Of a DNA stretch of 41,149 nucleotides, positions 15,485-24,197 are shown in pieces (positions within the stretch are counted from its first letter, which is position 1; each line of letters begins with the position of its first letter). Where the stretch lies: NCBI GenBank assembly GCA_045580485.1, contig JAZNNW010000130.1:1-41149 (forward strand), given 5' to 3'. The notes beneath the pieces are model-generated. The model was not told the DNA's origin. It searched no databases and saw only the letters and a program-made list of their open reading frames with translations. The position numbers were made by a program, and so were the translations under genes. This DNA comes from Avoscillospira sp045580485. Lineage in GTDB: Bacteria > Bacillota > Clostridia > Oscillospirales > Oscillospiraceae.

Positions 15485-16349
15485 ATGCTTCTTCAAACAT
15501 ATCTGCCAGTTTTTTGGCGGCGGCGTACATCTGCTCTACGCCGGAATAGAGGTTGGTTTCGTCGAAGTCTTGATAGAAGCGGCTTGCTTCTAAGGTGAAC
15601 CAGCCGTCATAGCCCATGTCCTTCAGGGCTTTGACGATGGGCACGAAGTCGATGGACATGGTAAAGGGCAGCTGATGGCTGTCATGCCATTTGTCGTTGT
15701 CGTGGAGATGGAGACACTGAATTTTCTTCCCCAGAGAACGGATCATGGCTGCCGCACCGGGGTTGCCACTGATATATTCCATCTCTGCATGTCCGATATC
15801 CAGACAGGCCACCAGATAGTCATCGTCTACGGCATCCAGCACTTCCCGGAAGCCTTCGGCAGTGGCGCAGGAGGCAAAGACGGCATGATCGTGTTCACTG
15901 TCCCAGCTGTACATATTCTCTGCCGCCAGCTTGACCCCATGTTCCTTGGCAAAGGGCAGCAGGGAGGCATAGAGCATGGCATTTTCTTCCGGACCAAGCT
16001 GATTGTTGGGATGGACCACGCAGATCTCTCCACCGGCTTCGGCGGTACACTCGATGGCACGCATGATATAGGTGCGGATGTTCTTGCCGTAGAAGGGGAA
16101 GGGGGCATGGGACTGGTTGCAGACAATGCCGTTATCCAGACCCACCTGCTTTAACCGCCTTGCGATTTTCAGATAGTCGGAGCCGTAAAGACCGTCGATC
16201 CAGCTGTTGGTGAAATAGTGGTGTTTGCACATAAAGGGGGCAAACATGGAAAAATCCCAGCCGTCAAAGCCGGCTTTTGCATAGAGTTCAATGGCTTTTT
16301 CCTCGCCGATGAGCTTGGCGGCAGAGCCGATCTCCGTGGATGTACGCAT
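15483..16349 (-). CDS. TIM-barrel sugar isomerase/epimerase, paralog 2
   Basis: A 288-residue xylose isomerase-like TIM-barrel protein. Putative metal ligands are seen in AAENMYSW (Glu), CLDIGHAEM (Asp, His), CLHLHDND (His) and FTLEASR (Glu). It is closely related to the preceding gene: both begin with a STEI-S-A pattern and contain EEKAIELxAKAGFDGWDFSMF. It starts 2 bases after that gene's stop, with GAGGAGG overlapping it, and ends in a terminator. Position after three GH78-type genes suggests a role in processing a released sugar or an oxidised intermediate. The sequence does not identify the substrate, and it is not a classical L-rhamnose isomerase. Confidence 0.85.
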   Translation of the reverse strand: MRTSTEIGSAAKLIGEEKAIELYAKAGFDGWDFSMFAPFMCKHHYFTNSWIDGLYGSDYLKIARRLKQVGLDNGIVCNQSHAPFPFYGKNIRTYIMRAIECTAEAGGEICVVHPNNQLGPEENAMLYASLLPFAKEHGVKLAAENMYSWDSEHDHAVFASCATAEGFREVLDAVDDDYLVACLDIGHAEMEYISGNPGAAAMIRSLGKKIQCLHLHDNDKWHDSHQLPFTMSIDFVPIVKALKDMGYDGWFTLEASRFYQDFDETNLYSGVEQMYAAAKKLADMFEEA

Positions 16350-16351
16350 GA

Positions 16352-17281
16352 TTATGCCTCCTCAAACATGGCTGCAAATTTACGGACGGCGGCATGGAGG
16401 TCCTTCAGACCGTCCAGAGCTGTTTCGGCGGTGAACTTGCCCAGATAGGAATCGGCTTCCAAAGTGAACCAACCCTTGTAGCCGATCGCCTTCAGGGCTT
16501 TTGCCATGGCAGCAAAATCCTGGTTCAGAGAGAAGGGAATTTGATGGTTGTCGTGGCGGCAGTCGGTGTCGTGGATGTGGAGTGCCTGCAGCTTGTCACC
16601 TAAGGCATGGATCATCTTCACAGCGCCGTCGCCGGCAGGCTTCATTTCTGCATGACCCAGATCCAGACAGGCCACAAAATCCTCGTCATTGACAGCGTTC
16701 AGATGGGCAACAAAGCTTTCGGCAGTGGCGCAGGCGGCGAAGCCTGCCTGATCCAGCTCCGGTTTCCAGTTGTACATATTCTCCGTGGCGATCTTGACCC
16801 CGTGACCCTTGGCAAAGGGCATAAGTTCGGTATAAATCTCAGCATTGCCCTCCGGGGTTTTGTCGTTGTCGGGATGGATGATGATGATTTTGCCGCCCAC
16901 TTCGGCGGTACATTCAATGGCTCGCTTCAGATAGTCCATGAAGCCCAGACCCTTGGTGGGGAAGGGAGCATGGGACTGATTGCAGACGATGCCGTTGTCG
17001 TCTGCCACCTCTTTCAGCTGACGGGCAAAGCGCAGATATTCGGGTGTGCCGATCTCCTCTTTGGGCACCCAGGCGCTTTTGTTCCAGTCATAGAACTGCT
17101 GATAGGTGGGCTTGCCCAGAGGATGACCGCTGTCCAGCCAAGTGCCTGTGGGCCAATGGTAGGTGCGCATCTTGAACATGGAAAAGTCCCAGCCGTCGAA
17201 CCCTGCTTTGGCGCAGAGTTCAATGGCTTTTTCTTCGCCCACCAATCGGGCGGCGGAGCTGATCTCAGTGGAAACTTTCAT
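16352..17281 (-). CDS. TIM-barrel sugar isomerase/epimerase, paralog 1
   Basis: A 309-residue protein with the same fold and likely metal set as its neighbour: IATENMYNW (Glu), ACLDLGHAEM (Asp, His), ALHIHDTD (His) and FTLEADS (Glu). It carries about 20 extra residues near positions 45-75 (WPTGTWLDSGHPLGKPTYQ region) absent from paralog 2, which may alter the substrate pocket. It starts 4 bases after the third GH78 gene (AAGGTTTG site) and is transcribed with it. The pair clearly arose by tandem duplication. Function is unassigned beyond sugar isomerase, epimerase or lyase chemistry. Confidence 0.85.
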   Translation of the reverse strand: MKVSTEISSAARLVGEEKAIELCAKAGFDGWDFSMFKMRTYHWPTGTWLDSGHPLGKPTYQQFYDWNKSAWVPKEEIGTPEYLRFARQLKEVADDNGIVCNQSHAPFPTKGLGFMDYLKRAIECTAEVGGKIIIIHPDNDKTPEGNAEIYTELMPFAKGHGVKIATENMYNWKPELDQAGFAACATAESFVAHLNAVNDEDFVACLDLGHAEMKPAGDGAVKMIHALGDKLQALHIHDTDCRHDNHQIPFSLNQDFAAMAKALKAIGYKGWFTLEADSYLGKFTAETALDGLKDLHAAVRKFAAMFEEA

Positions 17282-17285
17282 GGTA

Positions 17286-19553
17286 TCAAACCTTCTTTAC
17301 AGTATAAGTGCCGGTGGTGATGGGCTTGGCGTTTGTGCCGTCGGAGAAGCAGTAACCGGCAGGCAGGACGGCCTCGGCGGTCATGGCTTCGGGGATGGTG
17401 AGGGTCAGCTCGATGGCTTCGCCCTTCCGCTCCCAGCGGGAGACGATCTTTCCGGCAGGGGCTTCATGCCATGCTTCGGCAAAGGTCAGTTGGCTTGCGA
17501 ATTCCGGCCGGATGTACAGTTCGTTCAAATTGTTCAGGTTGGGGTTGAGACGGAGACCGGCCAGATTGGTAAAGAGCCAGCCGCCGAAGGTACCGCCCCA
17601 GAAATGATGGTTGGTGGAGTTGGCGGAGGTGGGCAGGAAATCCTCCCACAGGGTGGTGGCGCCTCTGGCGATCCAGTTGCCGAAGGAGGGATAATCGGGT
17701 CTGGCGATGATGTGGAAGGCCAGATCCGTATAGCCGTGATCGGAAAGGACATAGAACAGGGTCTTGGCACCCAGCACACCTACATCCATGTGGTCATCGG
17801 CATCGTGAATCAGCTGCAGCAGCTTGGAGAAGGCAGCAGGCTCCTCTTCTTCGGTGAAGATGCCGTAGTAAATGGCCATGGACTGGGAGGACTGGCAGTC
17901 ACCCAGAACGGTCATGGTATCAAAGTCAATGAGATGGGCACGGATGGCGGTCTTCAGCGCCTGGGCATAGTCCAGACAGAATTCCTTTTCCTGACGGAAA
18001 CCTACGGCATCGAAAATGGCAGCGGCCTTTCGTGCCGTATCCATGGCGATCAGAGAATCGGTGACCACCAGAGGTGCCTTAATGGGTTCTTCCCGGCTTT
18101 CCTTGGTGACCTGACACCAGTCGCCCAGACCGAATTCCAGCAGACCTCTGTCATCTCTGCGGCTCTGCTGATACTTCAGATATTTCATGATGTAGGGCGT
18201 GGCCTCTTTGATGAGACCGGTTTCGCCTCGCATCTGATAGAGCATATAGGGAATGATGACCAGCGCACAGTCCCATGCAGGACCGTTACCCCATGTGTAG
18301 CCATGTCCGGTTGTGGGGACGAAGCCGGGAAGCTGACCGGTTTCTTTTTGCGCCTGAAAGACATTCCGCAGCCATTCGGCAAGGCTGTGCTCTACGCTGA
18401 AATTCAGCAGCATCTGCTCCGAAGACAGGTGGGCATCGGCGGTCCAGCCATTCTTTTCCCGATGGGGGCAGTCTTGCGGAATGTAGTGGAAATTGGAAAC
18501 ATCGCTGCGGCGGACAGCGTCCTGCAGCTTGTTGACGGTTTCGTCAGAGCAGCTGAAGCCGCCCTTGGTCTCAAAGTCCGAATGGAACACCACATAGGTC
18601 AAAAGGTCGGGAGTGGCCTGCTCGGCGGTGATGCCCGTGACCTTGACATAGCGGAAACCGTGGTAGGTGAAGTTGGGGGTATAGGTCTCCACACCTTCAC
18701 CCTTGCAGGTGTAGAAATCCCGATGGATCATGGGCTTGTCCCGTTTCCAGCTCCGTCTGGCATCCTCGTATGCAAACCAGATCTTGTCCAGATACAGGGT
18801 GCCGTCTCTCAGAGTATCGGCATGCTGGAACCCGATGGTCTGACCCTTTTCACCCTTGACTCTCAAGCGGCAGACACCGGCATTGACTTCGCCGAAATCG
18901 TAGATGTAGCCTTCCTCGCTGTCGGGGAAGATGGCAATGGGCTTCAGTTCTTTTTCTGTCCGCAGAGGCTCTACGGTGCAATGCTTCAACTCACCCTTGG
19001 GGGTGGGTGCATTGAGAACGGTTGTCCAGCTGCTGTCGTCAAAGCCCTTTTCCATCCAGCCGGGTGTCTCCAGATTGGCATCATAGCGCTCACCGAAGCG
19101 GTAATCGTCATAGACGATGGCGGAAGGGGCGGTCTTCCATGTGGTATCGGTGGTGATGCAGAGATCACCGCAGGTCAGAGTCAGGGAGACCAGAGGGGCA
19201 CTGCGGAAAGTGGCCTGATGGAAATACCAGTTATAGCCGCCGGGGTTGTTCTGATAACCGTTGCCCAGAAGAATGGCAATGACATTCTCGCCTGCATCCA
19301 CCGGGGCTTCGTATTCGTCATAGTAGACATAGTGGTCGGGATTGCTGATGTAGGGGGCCAGGAATCCCTTGGTCAGCTCCTTGCCGTTGAGGAATAGCCG
19401 GTAGAAACCGCAGCAGGCGATCTGAATTTTGGCAAGGTCCGCTTTTTCGGCAGAAAAAACCTTGCGGATCATGGGAGCGGCGACATGCTCACCGCAGAAG
19501 TCAAACAGCTCATTGTAAGCCTCAGTGGCTTTAATGAAAGATGTTTTCAGCAT
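17286..19553 (-). CDS. GH78-type alpha-L-rhamnosidase, copy 3
   Basis: A 755-residue protein of the alpha-L-rhamnosidase type: N-terminal beta domains (IACCGFYRLFLNGKELTKG near residue 45), a central (alpha/alpha)6 catalytic domain with QDCPHREKNGWTAD and GATTLWEDF, and the usual C-terminal beta domain (EAWHEAPAGKIVSRWERKG). The Glu residues in HREK and TLWE are the likely acid and base. No signal peptide is seen, so it should act inside the cell on imported rhamnosides. The frame is open upstream to 19922, but ATG 19553 has AGAGAGG 9 bases before it and matches its paralogs. It is third of three tandem copies; its 3' third is almost identical to that of copy 2. Confidence 0.87.
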   Translation of the reverse strand: MLKTSFIKATEAYNELFDFCGEHVAAPMIRKVFSAEKADLAKIQIACCGFYRLFLNGKELTKGFLAPYISNPDHYVYYDEYEAPVDAGENVIAILLGNGYQNNPGGYNWYFHQATFRSAPLVSLTLTCGDLCITTDTTWKTAPSAIVYDDYRFGERYDANLETPGWMEKGFDDSSWTTVLNAPTPKGELKHCTVEPLRTEKELKPIAIFPDSEEGYIYDFGEVNAGVCRLRVKGEKGQTIGFQHADTLRDGTLYLDKIWFAYEDARRSWKRDKPMIHRDFYTCKGEGVETYTPNFTYHGFRYVKVTGITAEQATPDLLTYVVFHSDFETKGGFSCSDETVNKLQDAVRRSDVSNFHYIPQDCPHREKNGWTADAHLSSEQMLLNFSVEHSLAEWLRNVFQAQKETGQLPGFVPTTGHGYTWGNGPAWDCALVIIPYMLYQMRGETGLIKEATPYIMKYLKYQQSRRDDRGLLEFGLGDWCQVTKESREEPIKAPLVVTDSLIAMDTARKAAAIFDAVGFRQEKEFCLDYAQALKTAIRAHLIDFDTMTVLGDCQSSQSMAIYYGIFTEEEEPAAFSKLLQLIHDADDHMDVGVLGAKTLFYVLSDHGYTDLAFHIIARPDYPSFGNWIARGATTLWEDFLPTSANSTNHHFWGGTFGGWLFTNLAGLRLNPNLNNLNELYIRPEFASQLTFAEAWHEAPAGKIVSRWERKGEAIELTLTIPEAMTAEAVLPAGYCFSDGTNAKPITTGTYTVKKV

Positions 19554-19558
19554 AAGGA

Positions 19559-21820
19559 TCATCCTCTCTTTACAGTGTAAGTACCGGAGGTGATGGGCTT
19601 GGAGATTGCACCGTCGGAGAAGCAGTAACCCTTGGGCAGGACGGCCTCGGCGGTCATGGCTTCGGGGATGGTCAGGGTCAGCTCGATGGCTTCGCCCTTC
19701 CGCTCCCAGCGGGAGACGATCTTGCCGGCAGGGGCTTCGTGCCATGCTTCCACAAAGGTCAGTTGGCTTGCGAATTCCGGCTGGATGCGGACTTCGTTCA
19801 CATTGTGCTGGGTGGGGTTCAGACCGATACCTGCCAGATTGGTATAGAACCAGCCTGCGAAAGCGCCGCCCCAGAAATGATGGTTGGTGGAGTTGGCGGA
19901 GGTGGGCAGGAAGTCTTCCCACAGAGTGGTTGCGCCTCTGGCGATCCAGTTGCCGAAGGAGGGATAGTCCGGTCTGGCGATCATGTGCAGCGCCATATCG
20001 GTGTAGCCGTACTTGGAGAGGACATAGAACATGATTCTTGCACCTACCACACCCACATCGATATGGTCGTTGGCTTCGTGGATCAGTTCCAGATACTTGT
20101 CCAGTGCCTTGGGCAGCTCTTCCTCGGTGAACAGCTCGTAGTAGATGGCCAGAGCCTGCGAGGACTGGCAGTTGCCCAGAACGGTCATGGTGTCAAAGTC
20201 GATGAGGTGCTTGCGGATAGAGGCCTTCAGACGGTCGGCCAGATCCAGACAGACCTGCAGTTCTTTCTTGAAGCCGACAGCTTCAAAGAGGACGGCGGAC
20301 TTGATGGCGATGTCCAGAGACATGATGGAGTCGGTGACCACCAGAGGTGCCTTGATGGGCTCTTCCCGGCTTTCCTTGGTGACCTGGCACCAGTCGCCCA
20401 GACCGAACTCCAGCAGACCTCTTTCGTCCATGCGGCTTTCCAGATAGGTCAGATACTTGCTGATGTAGGGGGCAGTTTCCTTGATGATGCCGATGTCGCC
20501 CCGAAGGGTGTAGATGGCATAGGGAACGGCGATGAGGGCTCTGTCCCATGCAGGACCGTTGCCCCAGTCGAAGCCATAGCCGGTGGTGGGGATAACGCCG
20601 GGCAGAGAACCCTTTTCCGTCTGTGCCTTGCAGACATTGCGAATCCACTCGGCAAAGCTGTGCTCACAGGAGAAGTTCAGCAGCATCTGCTCGGCAGAAA
20701 GACCTGCATCGGCAGTCCAGCCGTTTTTTTCTCTCTGGGGGCAGTCCTGAGGAATGTAATGGAAGTTGGAGACATCGGAGCGGCGGACGGCAGCCTGCAG
20801 CTTGTTGAGCGTATCATCGGAGCAGGTGAAGCCACCCACAGTCTCGAAATCGGAGTGGAACACCACATAGGTCAGCAGGTCTTCTGTGGCCTGTTCGGCG
20901 GTGATGCCGGTGACCTTGGCATAGCGGAAACCGTGATAGGTGAAGCTGGGAGTGTAGACTTCTGTGCCTTCGCCCTTGCAGGTATAGAAATCCCGGTGGA
21001 CGATGTGCTGGTCACGGTCCCAGTTGTAGCGGCCGATGCCGTTATAGGCAAACCAGATTTTGTCCAGATACAGAGTGCCGTCCTTGAGAGTATCGGCGTG
21101 CTGGAAGGCGATCTTCTGACCCTTTTCACCCTTGATTCTCAGGCGGCAGACACCGGCATTGACTTCACCGAAGTCATAGATGAAACCTTCCTTACTGTCG
21201 GGGAAAATTGCAATGGGCTTCAATTCCTTTTCTGTCCGCAGAGGCTCTACGGCGCAGAACTTCAATTCACCCTTGGGGGTGGGAGCATGGAGGACAGGGG
21301 TCCATGTGCTGTCGTCAAAACCGGGGAGGTTCCAGCCGGGAATTTCAAAGTTTGCGTCATAGACTTCGCCAAAGCGGTAGTCATCGCAGCGGATGGCAGA
21401 GGGAGCAGTCTTCCAGGAGGTGTCGGTGACAACAGTGGCATCCCCATAGGTCAAAGTCATGGAGACCAGAGGTGCGCTGCGGAAGTCTGCCAGATCGAAG
21501 CTCCAGACAAAACCACCGGGGTTGTTCTGATAGCCGTTGCCCAAGATCAGACCGATGACATTTTCGCCCTTCTGCACAGGGGCTTCATAGCAGTCATAAT
21601 AGACGGAGTCGTTGGGGTTGCTGATGTAGGGAGCCAGGAAGCCCTTGGTCAGCTCTTCGCCGTTGAGAAACAGGCGGTAGAAACCGCAGCAGGCGATCTG
21701 AATTTTGGCAGTGTCTGCCTGCTCGGCAACAAATGCTTTGCGGATGTAGGGAGCGGGAACTTGATTTTCAAAGAGACCGTTGAATTCTTCTGTGGCTTTG
21801 ATAAAGGATGATTTCAGCAT
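19559..21820 (-). CDS. GH78-type alpha-L-rhamnosidase, copy 2
   Basis: A 753-residue paralog in the same layout. The active-site segment Asp359-Cys-Pro-Gln-Arg-Glu364-Lys-Asn-Gly-Trp-Thr-Ala-Asp371 resembles the GH78 DCPQR-(D/E)-E-R-x-GWTGD motif but is one residue shorter. GATTLWE places the second likely catalytic Glu at 635, followed by STNHHFWGG. It would remove terminal alpha-L-rhamnose from small oligosaccharides in the cytoplasm, since no export signal is visible. Copy 3 begins 5 bases downstream. C-terminal DNA near 19640-19930 and the matching stretch near 17370-17670 differ at only a few positions, far closer than either is to copy 1. Confidence 0.87.
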   Translation of the reverse strand: MLKSSFIKATEEFNGLFENQVPAPYIRKAFVAEQADTAKIQIACCGFYRLFLNGEELTKGFLAPYISNPNDSVYYDCYEAPVQKGENVIGLILGNGYQNNPGGFVWSFDLADFRSAPLVSMTLTYGDATVVTDTSWKTAPSAIRCDDYRFGEVYDANFEIPGWNLPGFDDSTWTPVLHAPTPKGELKFCAVEPLRTEKELKPIAIFPDSKEGFIYDFGEVNAGVCRLRIKGEKGQKIAFQHADTLKDGTLYLDKIWFAYNGIGRYNWDRDQHIVHRDFYTCKGEGTEVYTPSFTYHGFRYAKVTGITAEQATEDLLTYVVFHSDFETVGGFTCSDDTLNKLQAAVRRSDVSNFHYIPQDCPQREKNGWTADAGLSAEQMLLNFSCEHSFAEWIRNVCKAQTEKGSLPGVIPTTGYGFDWGNGPAWDRALIAVPYAIYTLRGDIGIIKETAPYISKYLTYLESRMDERGLLEFGLGDWCQVTKESREEPIKAPLVVTDSIMSLDIAIKSAVLFEAVGFKKELQVCLDLADRLKASIRKHLIDFDTMTVLGNCQSSQALAIYYELFTEEELPKALDKYLELIHEANDHIDVGVVGARIMFYVLSKYGYTDMALHMIARPDYPSFGNWIARGATTLWEDFLPTSANSTNHHFWGGAFAGWFYTNLAGIGLNPTQHNVNEVRIQPEFASQLTFVEAWHEAPAGKIVSRWERKGEAIELTLTIPEAMTAEAVLPKGYCFSDGAISKPITSGTYTVKRG

Positions 21821-21835
21821 AAGAATTACCTCTTT

Positions 21836-24091
21836 TTATACTTTTTTGACGGCATAGGTGCCGGTTTTGACGAGTTTCTGATTTGTTCCGTCGGAGAAGC
21901 ACCAGCCTGTGGGCAGGATGGCTTCGGCGGTTATGGCTTCGGGGATGGTGAGGGTCAGTTCAATTTCATCGCCCTTGCGCTCCCAGCGGGAGATGATTTT
22001 GCCGGAGGGGACTTCGTGCCAGCCTTCGGCAAAATGGAGAGCAGCGGCAAACTCCGGGCAGATGCGGACTTGGTTAAGGTTGACCAGACGGATGCCTGCC
22101 AGATTGGTGATAAACCAACCGCTGATATGACCCCAGAAATGGTGGTTGGCGGAGCGGATGGAATCGGGCATGAAGTCCTCCCACAGGGTGGTGGCGCCTT
22201 TGGCGATCCAGAAGCCGTAGGAGGGGAACTGGGGACCGACGATCATTTTCAGCGCCAGATCCGTGTACCCAAATTGGGAGAGAACATAAAACAGCACTCT
22301 GGCACCCAGTACGCCCACATCAAAGCAGTCGTTGGCTTCGTGGATGAGGGTCAGGAGCTTTTCAAAGGCGGCAGGCTTTTCTGTTTCCGTGAACACATCG
22401 TAGAAGATGCACATGGCCTGAGAAGACTGGCAGTTTCCGGCAGCGGTGACGGTGTCAAAGTCGATGAGGTTTCTGCGGATGCTCTGCCGCATGGTTTCTG
22501 CCATGGTATTGCAGAAATCCTGCTCTTTCTTGAGACCCACAGCACCGAACAGCACAGCGGTTTTGGCAGCCATGTCCATGACCATGATGGAATCCGTCAG
22601 CACCAGAGGGGCTTTGGGCGTGCCGGGGGCGGTGGGGTTGGCATTGACCTGACACCAGTCGCCAAGGCCGATGGCAACCAGTCCCTGTTCATCCATCCGG
22701 GTCTGGATGTAGTGCAGATATTTCATCACATAGGGGGCAATTTCGGGAATCAGTGCCGTTTCGCCCCGAAGAGTATATAAATAATAAGGAACGACCACCA
22801 GAGCGCAGTCCCATGCAGGTCCGTTGCCCCAGTCATAGCCCCAACCGGGCGTGGGGACGATGCCCGGCAGAGCACCCTGGTCATTCTGGGCTTTGCAGAC
22901 GCTCCTGATCCACTGGGAGAAGGCTTTTTCTGCGGAGAAATTCAGCAGAATCTGCTCGGCGGAAAGGGCGGAGTCCGCCGTCCAACCGTTTTTTTCTCTC
23001 TGAGGGCAGTCGGTGGGAATGTGGTGGAAGTTGGAAGCATCGCTGCGGCGGGTGGCCTCTTGCAGCTTATTGACGGTCTCGTGGTCACAGACAAAACCGC
23101 CCTTGGTCTGAAGGTCTGTGTGGATGACCAGATAGGTCAGCAGTTCGGGTGTGGCCTGTTCTTCCGTGATGCCCGTCACATGGACATAGCGGAAGCCATG
23201 ATAGGTGAAGCTGGGGGTATAGGTCTCTTTGCCTTCACCCTTGCAGACATAAATATCCTTGTGGACCAGCTGCTTGTCCCGCTGCCAGCTGCGCCAGCTG
23301 TCGTCGTGGGGATACCAGATGCCCTCCAGATCAATGGTGCCGTCTTTCAGAATCTCTGCATGCTGCATGTGGATGGGTTGATAGGGTTTGGCCTCCACGG
23401 TCAGGCGGCAGATACCGGCATTGACTTCGCCGAAATCGTAGATGTAGCCGCCGTCAGAAGCAGGGAAGATAGCAACGGGCTTCAGCTCTTTTTCGATGAT
23501 GATGGGTTCGACATTATTCGGCTGCAGCTCTCCGCCGGGAGAGGCGGTCTCAATGGCGGGCTTCCAGCTGCTGTCATCGAAGCCCGGTTCGTTCCAGCCG
23601 GGCTGTTCGAAGCTGGCATCGTAGATCTCGCCCCAACGGTAGTCATCCCGGAAAATGGGCGACCAGTTGGTGCGGAAGGAACTGTCCGTGGTGATGCAGG
23701 TATCGCCAAAGGTCAGGGTCAGGCTGACCATGGGAGCGCTGCGGAAATCTGCCTCGTCAAAAAGCCAGATATAAGAGCCGGGACAGTTCTGAAATCCATT
23801 GCCCAGCATGAGACCGATGACATTTTCGCCTTCCTGTACCGGCACTTCGTATGTATCGTAATAGATGTGGTGTTTGGGATTGCTGATGTAGGGGGAGAGG
23901 AAGCCTTTGGTCAGCTCCTTGCCATTGAGAAACAGGCGGTAGAAACCGCAGCAGGCGATCTGAATTTTGGCAGTGTCTGCCTGCTCGGCAAAAAATGCCT
24001 TGCGGATGTAGGGAGCGGGTACGGCAGTCTCCAGTGTGGTGTAGGCTTCCGTGGCCTTGATAAAGGATGTTTTCAGTTTGGAAAGGGACAT
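21836..24091 (-). CDS. GH78-type alpha-L-rhamnosidase, copy 1
   Basis: A 751-residue paralog and the first gene of the five-gene operon. It keeps the family landmarks (IACCGFYRLFLNGKELTKG, TDCPQREKNGWTAD, GATTLWEDFMPDS, EGWHEVPSGKIISRWERKG), with the same shortened active-site motif as the other copies. It is the most divergent of the three, for example ANPTAPGTPKAPL where copies 2 and 3 have TKESREEPIKAPL, so substrate specificity may differ. I use ATG 24091 (MSLSKLKT), with GAGGTG 7 bases before it; an in-frame GTG at 24100 would overlap that site. No signal peptide is seen. Confidence 0.87.
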   Translation of the reverse strand: MSLSKLKTSFIKATEAYTTLETAVPAPYIRKAFFAEQADTAKIQIACCGFYRLFLNGKELTKGFLSPYISNPKHHIYYDTYEVPVQEGENVIGLMLGNGFQNCPGSYIWLFDEADFRSAPMVSLTLTFGDTCITTDSSFRTNWSPIFRDDYRWGEIYDASFEQPGWNEPGFDDSSWKPAIETASPGGELQPNNVEPIIIEKELKPVAIFPASDGGYIYDFGEVNAGICRLTVEAKPYQPIHMQHAEILKDGTIDLEGIWYPHDDSWRSWQRDKQLVHKDIYVCKGEGKETYTPSFTYHGFRYVHVTGITEEQATPELLTYLVIHTDLQTKGGFVCDHETVNKLQEATRRSDASNFHHIPTDCPQREKNGWTADSALSAEQILLNFSAEKAFSQWIRSVCKAQNDQGALPGIVPTPGWGYDWGNGPAWDCALVVVPYYLYTLRGETALIPEIAPYVMKYLHYIQTRMDEQGLVAIGLGDWCQVNANPTAPGTPKAPLVLTDSIMVMDMAAKTAVLFGAVGLKKEQDFCNTMAETMRQSIRRNLIDFDTVTAAGNCQSSQAMCIFYDVFTETEKPAAFEKLLTLIHEANDCFDVGVLGARVLFYVLSQFGYTDLALKMIVGPQFPSYGFWIAKGATTLWEDFMPDSIRSANHHFWGHISGWFITNLAGIRLVNLNQVRICPEFAAALHFAEGWHEVPSGKIISRWERKGDEIELTLTIPEAITAEAILPTGWCFSDGTNQKLVKTGTYAVKKV

Positions 24092-24161
24092 GAGAAACAC
24101 CTCAATTTTCCGTGGGTATCGTTTTCCTTAACTTTAGCAGATATCCTAAAAAATGCAAGAT

Positions 24162-24197
24162 AAAAAACGGCATCTGCGTGAGCAGATGCCGTTTTTT
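24162..24197 (-). terminator. terminator of the eutH-like/MBL operon
   Basis: AAAAAACGGCATCTGC and GCAGATGCCGTTTTTT form a 16-base stem with loop GTGA, directly after the MBL gene stop. A T run is present in both directions. Confidence 0.9.

Noticed and set aside
16352..17281. L-rhamnose isomerase assignment for the TIM-barrel genes next to the rhamnosidases
   Set aside because: The proteins are about 290-310 residues with the generic isomerase/epimerase metal pattern; nothing specific to RhaA or RhaI could be recognised.
17286..24091. The three near-identical genes considered as an assembly duplication
   Set aside because: The copies differ throughout their N-terminal and middle parts and at many synonymous sites, and each has its own ribosome site and junction, so they are true paralogs.
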